From Eubacterium limosum (lineage in GTDB: Bacteria; Bacillota; Clostridia; Eubacteriales; Eubacteriaceae): 15,472 nucleotides of DNA. The stretch covers positions 1 through 15,472 of the forward strand of contig CAUEUD010000077.1 in the NCBI GenBank assembly GCA_959020865.1. The letters run 5' to 3'. Both the position numbers and the translations under genes were made by a program. The notes under the pieces were generated by a model, which was not told where the DNA came from, did no database searches, and saw only the letters and a program-made list of their open reading frames with translations. The first letter of the stretch is position 1; each line of letters begins with the position of its first letter. Positions 6,988 through 14,588 of this stretch are shown here, one piece after another.

Positions 6988-8937
6988 ATGAAAATAAAAA
7001 TGCTCAATAATGAAACCATCAATAAGATTGCGGCCGGAGAAGTCATCGTCAGGCCCGTATCGGTTATTAAGGAGCTGGTGGAGAACGCCATCGACGCTGA
7101 GTCCACCCGCGTTTCCGTGGCGGTGGAGAAGGGCGGAAAAACCAGCATCTGCGTGACGGACAATGGTGTTGGTATTGCCTACAATGAGGTGCCTCTGGCC
7201 TTTAAACGTCACGCGACCAGCAAAATATTAAAGATTGAGGACCTCGAAAGCATTGATACCCTTGGCTTCAGGGGCGAGGCGCTCTCCAGCATTTCGGCCA
7301 TTGCGCGGGTCCGGATCACCACGAAAACCGCGGAGGAGGAAATCGGCAGCCAAAGCTTTTTTGAGGGCGGGGCTTTCATTAACCAGCGTGTCTGCACCTA
7401 TGACCGCGGAACTGAGATTATGGTGACAGACCTCTTTTATAACACGCCCGCCCGCCAGAAGCATCTGCAAAAGGATAAAAACGAGGAAAAGCTGATCCGG
7501 GATATTCTGGAAAAGCTTTCGCTTTCACACCCAGAGATAAGCTTTACCTATGTCAGCGACGGACGTGAGGTATTTAAAACGCTGGGCACAGGAAATCTGA
7601 AGGATGTGATCGAGAGCCTGTATGGACGGGACTTCTTTAAAGGCCTCCGGGAACTGAATGTGGAAAATTCTCCCATGCGCCTGGGGGGCTATATCAGCGA
7701 CCTTACCCTGACACGTTCTACCAGAGAAGAGCAGATTTTCTTTATCAATAACCGTTTTGTGAAAAACAAAAGTCTTTCGCGGGCCTTTGAGGACGCGTAT
7801 GAGGGTTATATGATGGTCCACAAGCACCCGGTCGGCATTGTGTTTATGGACCTGCCCGGCCGCATGCTGGATGTCAATATTCATCCGGCAAAAACGGAAA
7901 TCCAGATTCTCAATGAAAGTCTGGTCTCCATTCTGTTCAAGCAGGGAATACGGGATTGTCTGAAAGCACAGAATCTGGTGGTGGATGTGAGCGAGGTGAC
8001 CGCAGCGCCGGAACCGCCCGAGGAGGCAGCCCGGCCAAAGCTTGTGGAGGAACCGGTCAGCTTTCTGTCGGGAGAGAGTAAAAACTTTACCCCAGTCGAC
8101 GAAATAAGCAAGGCACAGGAAGATCGCTCGCCCGCGCCTCAACTGCCCAAAACCGAAGCAGTCCCGCAGGAAGCTGTAAGTGCGGAAGCAGAGAGACAGA
8201 CGCAGAAAGTGCCAGCGGCTGAAAAAATGGAAGCGCATATCCCTGAGCCGGACGCTCCTGAGCCGCGCCCGGTGTTTACCGAGACCCGGCCCACAGCGGA
8301 TGAGATGCCAGGGGTTGCCGAGCCTGCGCCAGAATACCCGCGCCGAAAAGGGCCGGATTTCAAAAACGCAAAAATTATCGGTCAGCTTTTCTCGACCTAT
8401 ATTCTGCTTGAAAAGGGCGATGAGATTATCATGCTTGATCAGCACGCAGCCCATGAGGCCTTTTTATACCAGGAGCTGAAGGAGCGCTTTGACCAGAAAT
8501 CTGATTTTCCGGCCCAGAGCCTCATGGTCCCCCAGCCTGTGGAAATCTCCGTGCGGGAGGCGGACCATTTTGATGAGCTGCAGCCTGAGCTCATGCGCTA
8601 TGGCTTTGACTGTGACCTTTTTGGCGAAAATACACTCATGGTCCGCAGTGTGCCCATTATTTTGGGAGAACCCCAGGATGTATCGCTTTTAAAGGCCTTC
8701 ATTGAGGGCCGGGTATATGAGGACGTTTCGGACCCCAGAAATCTTATTGAGCGCATTATTACCATGTCCTGCAAAGGGGCTGTGAAAGGACATCAGGAGC
8801 TGTCGCGGGAAGAAATCGAGACGCTGCTTGACGGAATGAGCCGTCTGGACAATCCTTATACCTGCCCCCATGGCCGGCCGATTATCCTGAAGCTGCGTGA
8901 ATATGAGCTTAAAAAATTATTTAAACGGGTGGTGTAA
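6988..8937 (+). CDS. mutL: DNA mismatch repair protein MutL
   Basis: MutL couples MutS to strand incision. In bacteria without MutH, its C-terminal domain is a metal-dependent nicking endonuclease. The N-terminal GHKL ATPase shows NKIAAGEV, ELVENAIDA, TDNGVGI and TLGFRGEALSSI. A Pro/Glu/Ala-rich linker spans about residues 338-455. The C-terminal domain has GQLFSTYILLE, the endonuclease motif from Asp484 (DQHAAHEAFLYQE), SCKGAVK (Cys595), CPHGRP (626-631) and a final LFKRV, so this is the endonuclease type. One deviation is visible: the last Glu of DQHA(X)2E(X)4E is Gln495, with Glu496 next to it. The length of 649 residues is usual. The AAGAGGTG site (6976-6983) supports ATG 6988. The TAA is immediately followed by the miaA ATG. 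Confidence 0.96.
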   Translation: MKIKMLNNETINKIAAGEVIVRPVSVIKELVENAIDAESTRVSVAVEKGGKTSICVTDNGVGIAYNEVPLAFKRHATSKILKIEDLESIDTLGFRGEALSSISAIARVRITTKTAEEEIGSQSFFEGGAFINQRVCTYDRGTEIMVTDLFYNTPARQKHLQKDKNEEKLIRDILEKLSLSHPEISFTYVSDGREVFKTLGTGNLKDVIESLYGRDFFKGLRELNVENSPMRLGGYISDLTLTRSTREEQIFFINNRFVKNKSLSRAFEDAYEGYMMVHKHPVGIVFMDLPGRMLDVNIHPAKTEIQILNESLVSILFKQGIRDCLKAQNLVVDVSEVTAAPEPPEEAARPKLVEEPVSFLSGESKNFTPVDEISKAQEDRSPAPQLPKTEAVPQEAVSAEAERQTQKVPAAEKMEAHIPEPDAPEPRPVFTETRPTADEMPGVAEPAPEYPRRKGPDFKNAKIIGQLFSTYILLEKGDEIIMLDQHAAHEAFLYQELKERFDQKSDFPAQSLMVPQPVEISVREADHFDELQPELMRYGFDCDLFGENTLMVRSVPIILGEPQDVSLLKAFIEGRVYEDVSDPRNLIERIITMSCKGAVKGHQELSREEIETLLDGMSRLDNPYTCPHGRPIILKLREYELKKLFKRVV

Positions 8938-9873
8938 ATGACAAAACCAAAGATTGCCGTGCTGGTGGGACCCACCGCCTGCGGAAAAACAGACACAGCG
9001 GTCGAGCTGGCCAAAAAGCTTGACGGCGAAATCATCTCTGCGGATTCGATGCAGATTTACCGTCAGATGACCATTGGCACCGCCAAACCTACTCAGGGAG
9101 AAATGCAGGGTATTCCACACCATCTCATCGACTGTGTGGACCCGGATGAAGAGTACAGTGTCGCGCGGTTTAAGGAGGAAGCCCTCAGGAGAATCGAAGA
9201 TATTTTATTCCGAGGCAGACAGCCAATCGTGGCAGGAGGAACGGGATTATACATCAATGGGCTTACGATGCCCTGGGGTTTTCGCGAAAAAGATACAGAT
9301 GAAAAGGTACGGGAGCGTCTGGCGCGGGAGGTGGAGGAGATGGGCAGGGAGGCGTTTTATGAACGCCTGAAAGCTGTTGATCCCGTTACAGCAGCGGCCC
9401 TGCACCCCAACAATGTCAAGCGTATGATCCGCGCCTATGAAATTTACGAGGTAACCGGAAAGCCTAAATCCTGTCTGGACATGGAAGCTGCCAAAGAGGA
9501 GCTGCCCTACGATTATGTATTGATGGGAATATCCATGGAACGCCCGTTGCTCTACGAGCGTATCAACCGGCGGATTGATCTCATGGTGAGGGATGGGCTG
9601 ATAGACGAGGTGAAGTCCCTTTTAGACCAGGGCTATACCGAGGAGCTCCTTTCCATGAAAGCCATTGGCTATAAAGAGATTTTCCCTTATCTTAAGGGAG
9701 AAATGTCCCTTGAGGAGGCTTTGCATATCCTGAAACGGGATACCCGCCACTTTGCCAAACGCCAACTGACGTGGTTTAGAAAGGACCAGCGTATCCGCTG
9801 GTTTGAGGTGGAAAACTACGACACAAGGGTGGATATGGCAGAGGACATGAGCGTTTATTTCTCAGTACACTGA
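8938..9873 (+). CDS. miaA: tRNA dimethylallyltransferase MiaA
   Basis: MiaA transfers a dimethylallyl group from DMAPP to N6 of A37 in tRNAs reading UNN codons, the first step of the modification that MiaB completes. The P-loop is GPTACGKT (11-18), with Cys where Ser or Gly is more usual, followed by ISADSMQIYR (33-42, Asp36 being the expected catalytic Asp), GTAKPT, HHLIDCVDP and VAGGTGLYINGL (98-109). The length of 311 residues is normal. The ATG directly follows the mutL TAA with no gap. GGGTGG (8927-8932) inside the end of mutL can act as the ribosome binding site, so translation is probably coupled. In many clostridia hfq follows miaA; here msrA does. No convincing intrinsic terminator follows: only a 7-bp stem, TTAAGGA (9892-9898) with TCCTTAA (9909-9915), without a T-run. 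Confidence 0.95.
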   Translation: MTKPKIAVLVGPTACGKTDTAVELAKKLDGEIISADSMQIYRQMTIGTAKPTQGEMQGIPHHLIDCVDPDEEYSVARFKEEALRRIEDILFRGRQPIVAGGTGLYINGLTMPWGFREKDTDEKVRERLAREVEEMGREAFYERLKAVDPVTAAALHPNNVKRMIRAYEIYEVTGKPKSCLDMEAAKEELPYDYVLMGISMERPLLYERINRRIDLMVRDGLIDEVKSLLDQGYTEELLSMKAIGYKEIFPYLKGEMSLEEALHILKRDTRHFAKRQLTWFRKDQRIRWFEVENYDTRVDMAEDMSVYFSVH

Positions 9874-9960
9874 AACACGTTTCACTTATCTTTAAGGAAT
9901 GTTTGGTATCCTTAACTCAGGGTATATGAGATGATACAATGATGAAAGGAGTGAACAGTG

Positions 9961-10488
9961 ATGAAAAAACTGAGAACAATATATCTGGCCGGCGGATGCT
10001 TCTGGGGCCTGGAAAAATTCATGGAAAATATTACCGGCGTGGTGGAAACCCGTGTGGGCTATGCCAACGGCAACAAGGAAAAACCTACTTATAAAGAGGT
10101 CTGCACTGGCCGTACCGGCTTTGCGGAGACCGTAAAGGTCGTCTATGACCCTGGCGTTATCAGCCTGGAGGCTTTGCTGATTGCTTTTTACAATGTCATA
10201 GATCCCACCAGTGTTAACCGACAGGGTCCTGATGTGGGCTCACAATACCGCAGCGGCATCTATTATACCAATTCAGAGGATTTACCTGTTATTGAGCATG
10301 TGACAACCATGACTTTCCGCAGACTTGGAGGCCGCAAGCCCCTCGCGACAGAAATCAAACCGCTCAAAAACTTTTATGACGCCGAGGAATACCACCAGAA
10401 ATATCTGGATAAAAATCCCGGTGGCTACTGCCATATTCCAGAATGGAAAATGGGATATTCACAGGATCGAAAGCTTCGGGCTTCTTAA
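9961..10488 (+). CDS. msrA: peptide methionine (S)-S-oxide reductase MsrA
   Basis: MsrA reduces the S epimer of methionine sulfoxide, free or in proteins, and so repairs oxidative damage in the cytoplasm. The catalytic GCFWGLE motif places the nucleophilic Cys at residue 13. Further family segments are RVGYANG, YKEVCTGRTGFAE, DPTSVNRQGPDVGSQYRS and EEYHQKYLDKNPGGYCHIP, where Cys157 is the likely resolving cysteine, as in two-cysteine MsrAs. The product is 175 residues, a standard length, and is not fused to MsrB. ATG 9961 is nine bases after AAGGAG (9946-9951). The preceding GTG 9958 is in frame and equally near the site, so the start could be one codon earlier. The gene stands alone: 87 bases separate it from miaA, and a strong terminator follows. 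Confidence 0.95.
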   Translation: MKKLRTIYLAGGCFWGLEKFMENITGVVETRVGYANGNKEKPTYKEVCTGRTGFAETVKVVYDPGVISLEALLIAFYNVIDPTSVNRQGPDVGSQYRSGIYYTNSEDLPVIEHVTTMTFRRLGGRKPLATEIKPLKNFYDAEEYHQKYLDKNPGGYCHIPEWKMGYSQDRKLRAS

Positions 10489-10497
10489 AAAATACAG

Positions 10498-10533
10498 AAA
10501 GACAGTGAGAACCTGGTTTTCACTGTCTTTTTT
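10498..10533 (+). terminator. intrinsic terminator after msrA
   Basis: Arms AAAGACAGTGAGAAC (10498-10512) and GTTTTCACTGTCTTT (10516-10530) pair over 15 bp with a single G-U, around a 3-base loop, with T's at 10528-10533. It isolates msrA from the UvrA-like gene. Confidence 0.92.
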
Positions 10534-10583
10534 AGTGGCAGGTTTTTTGAAAAATTTAAATAGTAGTGGCCGCCTTTCAGAAA

Positions 10584-10592
10584 TGATATAAT
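10584..10592 (+). promoter_or_regulatory. extended -10 promoter for the UvrA-like gene
   Basis: TGATATAAT (TG at 10584-10585, TATAAT at 10587-10592) is a perfect extended -10 element, identical over nine bases to that at 1241-1249. No good -35 box lies 16-18 bases upstream, which an extended -10 can tolerate. Transcription would start near 10599, about 25 bases before the chosen start codon. Confidence 0.65.
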
Positions 10593-10623
10593 ATGAACAT
10601 TCTACATAAGTGAGGTGGGGGAT

Positions 10624-13101
10624 TTGAAAGATATTCTTATAAACGGTGCCCGTGAGGGGAATTTAAAAAATATTAGTGTGCGCATTCCAAGAAACCAGCT
10701 TATTGTTTTAACCGGCCTGTCCGGTTCGGGCAAATCGACTCTGGCGATGGATGTTCTTTATCAGGAATGTCAGCGCCAGTACCTGGAGGCCATGAGTTAT
10801 CAGGGAATCTCCAAGCCAGAGGTAGATTCGGTTTCCCATACCTCGCCGGCCATACAGATATCCCAGGAGGATTATCATAAAAATCCCCGGTCAACGGTCG
10901 GTACGCTGACGGATATTTATACCGACCTGCGCATGGTCTATGAAAAGCTGAGTATCCGGAAATGTCCGGCCTGCGGCCGGCGCATCTGCTCTGCGGATTG
11001 CAGGGAAGAGCTTGTCAAAAAGGCAGATGGCTTTACGGTATACATGTACTGCGGATGCTGTGGGCATAAGATGGAAAAGCTCACCCGTTCGCATTTTTCA
11101 CACAATACAGCGGAAGGCGCCTGTGAGGCGTGCCAGGGCCTTGGCACAAGTCTCGAAATAAACGGCGCTGAGGTTGTTCATGAAACACTTTCACTGGAGA
11201 AGGGCGCGGTGGATTTTTGGGAAAAGCGGTATAAAGCGTATCAAATCAGTGTTTTTAATCAGGCCTGTGCCCATTATGGCATGCCTGTACCAGGCAGGGA
11301 CACACCGGTTTGCGCTTTCACAGAGCTGCAAAAAAATCTGCTGCTCAATGGCGTTGAAAATGAAATGCTCAAAGAAAGATTTCCTGATATTACGCCGCCG
11401 AAAACAGTGGCTGAGGGGCGTTTTGAGGGTGTCTATCCTATTTTATGGCGGCGGGTTTCTGAAAAAGGCGTGCTGTCAGAGAAAAACGAGAAATACTTCA
11501 ATACCCGGGTCTGCCCGGAATGCGGTGGTGAGCGGCTGAATACACTGAGCCGGAGCGTAACCGTCAATGAGACGCGGCTGCCGGAGCTTTCTACCCTTTC
11601 TCTGGAGTCACTCAATAGCTGGATTACCGCGTTGGAAAGCAGTTTGGAGGGCGAAAAGGGCAGGATGACCGCGCCCTATCTGTTAGATCTGAAAACAAAG
11701 CTGCGCCGGATCATCAATGTGGGGCTTGGCTATTTAACCCTGGACCGGCAGGCCATGACACTGTCCGGCGGAGAGGCACAGCGGATTAAGCTTGCCGCGG
11801 CTCTGGATGCCGAAATTACGGGCATTATCTATATTCTGGACGAGCCCTCCGTCGGGCTGCACGCAAAGGATACCGAGGGGATCATCCGCGTTTTGCGGGC
11901 TCTGAGGGATCAGGGCAATACAGTCATTGTCATTGAACATGATCCTGATGTGATGGCAGCAGCGGATCATATCATTGATATGGGCCCCGGGGCAGGCACG
12001 CACGGCGGAATGATCGTGGGTCAGGGAACTCTGGCGGAAATCCGAAATCAGCCCTCCTCGGTAACCGGACAGTATCTGAAAAATGAAAGCCCTGAAATCA
12101 ACCGGAGCCCCAGAAGCTTTACGGAGAAGATGATGGTGCAGGACGCAGGACTGCACAATATAAAAGGTATTGATGTATGTTTTCCCATCAATACACTGAC
12201 CGCTGTTACCGGTGTTTCAGGCTCTGGAAAGTCTACGCTGGTGTTTGATATTCTGGCTGAAAGGGGGGCCGGAGGTACCGGACAGGTCTCTGGCCTTGAA
12301 AAATTTGATACAGTTATCAAGGTTGAGCAATCCGCCATCGCCCGGATGAAACGCTCGAATGTGGCCACCTATTCCGGCGCCTATGACGAAATCCGAAAAA
12401 TTTTTGGAAGCCTGGAGGCAGCCAAGAGGAAAGGATTGACCGCAAAGCACTTCTCCTTTAACAGCAGGGGCGGCCGCTGTGAAAACTGTGAAGGGCTGGG
12501 CCGTATTGTCAGCAATATGCTTTTCTTTGAGAATGTTGAGACAGTCTGCCCGGTTTGCGGCGGCAGGCAGTTTAATGACGAAGTACTGAGCGTCAGGTTC
12601 AAGGGCTGCTCCATTCATGAGATTTTAAAACAGACAGTCGAGAAAGCACTGGAGACCTTTGGAGAGAACAAAAAGCTGGAGCGGATCTTAGGGCTGCTGC
12701 AGGATGTGGGCTTAGGCTATCTGGAGCTTGGGCAGACGCTCACCACCCTTTCAGGCGGTGAGGGGCAGCGTTTAAAGCTGGCCAGAGAGCTCATGCAAAA
12801 TCGAGGAAAACGCAGCCTGTATCTGATTGATGAGCCGACAACAGGGCTTCACCCCCTTGATATCGATCATTTCCTTGTCCTCTTAAACCGAATGGTGGAC
12901 AATGGCGGTACTGTCATTGTTGTGGAGCATAACGCCCAGCTCATAAGGCAGGCTGACTGGATTATCGATCTGGGCCCCGAAGGTGGCGACAGAGGAGGAA
13001 AGGTTATTTTTGAGGGGACGCCTGCTCAGATTATTAAAAACAGAGACTCTGTCACAGGGCCCTTTCTTTGTCATGAAAACCAGTCTTTTACCGATTGCTG
13101 A
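10624..13101 (+). CDS. short UvrA-family ATPase lacking the UvrB-binding domain
   Basis: This is a tandem ABC ATPase of the UvrA family. Module 1 has Walker A GLSGSGKS (31-38), signature LSGGE (380-384) and Walker B Asp406-Glu407. Module 2 has GVSGSGKS (530-537), LSGGE (709-713) and Asp736-Glu737. Zinc pairs Cys167/Cys170 with Cys297/Cys300, and Cys619/Cys622 with Cys642/Cys645, match the two UvrA zinc modules. Between CPACG (114-118) and the YCGCCG segment only about 26 residues remain, where canonical UvrA has a UvrB-binding domain of roughly 120. That explains a length of 825 residues against about 940. It is therefore unlikely to load UvrB. Short UvrA relatives include drug-resistance proteins such as DrrC, but the role here is unknown. 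TTG 10624 is chosen because GAGGTGG sits just upstream and the protein then begins MKDILINGAREGNLKNI; GTG 10615 would overlap that site. No uvrB or uvrC lies nearby. Confidence 0.88.
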   Translation: MKDILINGAREGNLKNISVRIPRNQLIVLTGLSGSGKSTLAMDVLYQECQRQYLEAMSYQGISKPEVDSVSHTSPAIQISQEDYHKNPRSTVGTLTDIYTDLRMVYEKLSIRKCPACGRRICSADCREELVKKADGFTVYMYCGCCGHKMEKLTRSHFSHNTAEGACEACQGLGTSLEINGAEVVHETLSLEKGAVDFWEKRYKAYQISVFNQACAHYGMPVPGRDTPVCAFTELQKNLLLNGVENEMLKERFPDITPPKTVAEGRFEGVYPILWRRVSEKGVLSEKNEKYFNTRVCPECGGERLNTLSRSVTVNETRLPELSTLSLESLNSWITALESSLEGEKGRMTAPYLLDLKTKLRRIINVGLGYLTLDRQAMTLSGGEAQRIKLAAALDAEITGIIYILDEPSVGLHAKDTEGIIRVLRALRDQGNTVIVIEHDPDVMAAADHIIDMGPGAGTHGGMIVGQGTLAEIRNQPSSVTGQYLKNESPEINRSPRSFTEKMMVQDAGLHNIKGIDVCFPINTLTAVTGVSGSGKSTLVFDILAERGAGGTGQVSGLEKFDTVIKVEQSAIARMKRSNVATYSGAYDEIRKIFGSLEAAKRKGLTAKHFSFNSRGGRCENCEGLGRIVSNMLFFENVETVCPVCGGRQFNDEVLSVRFKGCSIHEILKQTVEKALETFGENKKLERILGLLQDVGLGYLELGQTLTTLSGGEGQRLKLARELMQNRGKRSLYLIDEPTTGLHPLDIDHFLVLLNRMVDNGGTVIVVEHNAQLIRQADWIIDLGPEGGDRGGKVIFEGTPAQIIKNRDSVTGPFLCHENQSFTDC

Positions 13102-13118
13102 CATTTTCTGTCAATACC

Positions 13119-13146
13119 TTGTTTATTTTTTATTTTATGTTAAGAT
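13119..13146 (+). promoter_or_regulatory. possible promoter for trkA-trkH
   Basis: In the AT-rich gap before trkA, TTGTTT (13119-13124) lies 16 bases ahead of TAAGAT (13141-13146), which has TG two bases upstream (13138-13139). The matches to consensus are partial. A second TATAAA at 13149-13154 is an alternative -10. Some promoter is expected here, because no other gene lies close upstream in a shared unit. Confidence 0.35.
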
Positions 13147-13214
13147 AGTATAAAGAAAATGAAAAATCATATAAAGATTGCATAAAAATAACGTAAAAAT
13201 GACGGAGGAATGGA

Positions 13215-14579
13215 ATGAAAATTGTCGTTGTGGGAAATGGTAAAGTCGGCACCACACTGACGGTTCAGCTAGCAAGAGAAGGACACGATATTATTATCGT
13301 CGACAACGATGAACGGGTCATTGAGAATGTTGTCAATGCCTATGATGTGATGGGGATCTGCGGAAACGGCGGTTCCTACGATGTATTGCAGCAGGCGGGG
13401 GTGGCAACGGCCGATCTTTTTATAGCCGTAACCTCTGGCGATGAGATGAATATTTTAAGCTGCATGCTGGCAAAAAAAATGGGCGCGAAGCACACCATCG
13501 CGAGGGTCCGTAATCCTCAGTACACAAAGCTGCTGGTTTACATGCGGGATGAGCTGGGCCTCAGCATGTCCATTAATCCGGAATTTGAGGCGGCCAATGA
13601 AATTTTTCGTGTTTTAAGGCTGCCGCAGGCCCTGGAGGTCGATTCTTTTTCAAAGGGCCGAGTTGATTTGGTCGCGGTGAGGATTCAGCCAAACTCAAAG
13701 TTGAACGGAAAGGCCATTGCTGGGCTTTCGAGTTTTTTTAAGGCTAATATCCTGATCTGCGCGGTTGAGCGCAAAGGCGAAGTGATCATACCGGACGGTG
13801 ATTTTGTCATGCAGTGCGGGGATAAGATTTTTATTTCGGCCACTTCCAAGGAGCTGGACCTCTTTTTTAAGGAAACGGGCATTATCAGCCATAAAATCCG
13901 TAAGGTTATGATCATCGGCGGGGGGAAAATCGCTTATTATCTGGCCAGACAGCTGATAAGCCTGAAGGTTAATGTCAAGATTGTCGAGCTGAATAAACAG
14001 AGGAGCCGGGAGCTGAGTGAGCTTTTGCCAAAAGCGACCGTGGTTTATGGCGATGGAACGGATCAGGCGGTTTTAACCGAGGAGGGAATCCGCAACGTGG
14101 ACGCCTGTGTGGCGCTGACCGATAACGACGAGGAAAATATCATCCTTTCGATGTACGCAGGCACCCAGAAGGTCGAAAAGATTATTACCAAGGTTAACCG
14201 GATTCCGCTGCTCAAGATCATGCAGGACGTGGGGATCGAGAGTGTTATCTCACCTAAAATGCTGACGGCCAACCACATTGTCCGCTATGTAAGGGCCATG
14301 GAGACCACTGAGGATAACAGTATCCGCACCTTGTATAAAATTGTCGACGGACAGGCCGAGGCCATCGAATTCCCGGTAACACGGGATTCGGGCTTTGTGG
14401 GACGCCCTTTGCGCGAGCTCAATATCCGTAAAAACAACCTGATTGCCTGTATTATCCGAAAGGGACGCATTATTTTCCCGAACGGCGATGCCGTCATGGA
14501 AACGGGGGATAATGTGGTTGTGGTTACCACAACCCAGAGCCTGAAGCATCTGAAGGACATACTGGACAGCAGGGAATAG
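13215..14579 (+). CDS. trkA: Trk potassium uptake system peripheral protein TrkA
   Basis: TrkA is the cytoplasmic RCK-type subunit that binds NAD(H) and nucleotides and gates the TrkH potassium channel. It shows the expected duplicated layout. RCK 1 begins at residue 1 with VVGNGKVG (glycines 7, 9, 12) and Asp30 at the end of the second strand, followed by a TrkA_C domain around 145-220. RCK 2 begins near 230 with IIGGGKIA (235-240) and Glu258 at the matching position, then GDGTD, then a second TrkA_C domain to the end. The length of 454 residues is normal for a two-RCK TrkA. ATG 13215 follows GGAGGA (13204-13209) by 5 bases. trkH starts 9 bases after the stop, so the two form an operon. Confidence 0.95.
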   Translation: MKIVVVGNGKVGTTLTVQLAREGHDIIIVDNDERVIENVVNAYDVMGICGNGGSYDVLQQAGVATADLFIAVTSGDEMNILSCMLAKKMGAKHTIARVRNPQYTKLLVYMRDELGLSMSINPEFEAANEIFRVLRLPQALEVDSFSKGRVDLVAVRIQPNSKLNGKAIAGLSSFFKANILICAVERKGEVIIPDGDFVMQCGDKIFISATSKELDLFFKETGIISHKIRKVMIIGGGKIAYYLARQLISLKVNVKIVELNKQRSRELSELLPKATVVYGDGTDQAVLTEEGIRNVDACVALTDNDEENIILSMYAGTQKVEKIITKVNRIPLLKIMQDVGIESVISPKMLTANHIVRYVRAMETTEDNSIRTLYKIVDGQAEAIEFPVTRDSGFVGRPLRELNIRKNNLIACIIRKGRIIFPNGDAVMETGDNVVVVTTTQSLKHLKDILDSRE

Positions 14580-14588
14580 GACGGCAAT

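Noticed and set aside
7525..8454. Long minus-strand open frame opposite mutL
   Set aside because: It is a shadow of the mutL coding frame with no recognisable protein wording or ribosome binding site. The same holds for the other minus-strand frames opposite nnrE/nnrD and mutS.
9871..9915. Terminator after miaA
   Set aside because: Two small stems (TGAAAC/GTTTCA with a 2-base loop, and TTAAGGA/TCCTTAA with a 10-base loop) lack the T-run needed for an intrinsic terminator.
9912..9940. Promoter for msrA with TTAACT and extended -10 TGATACAAT
   Set aside because: The -10 fits well, but transcription would start at about 9947, inside the ribosome binding site AAGGAG (9946-9951), leaving almost no leader. 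It remains possible but is not supported enough to list.
13098..13136. Terminator after the UvrA-like gene
   Set aside because: A 5-bp stem TGACA/TGTCA overlaps the stop codon and the T-rich stretch begins several bases further on. It is too weak to call.
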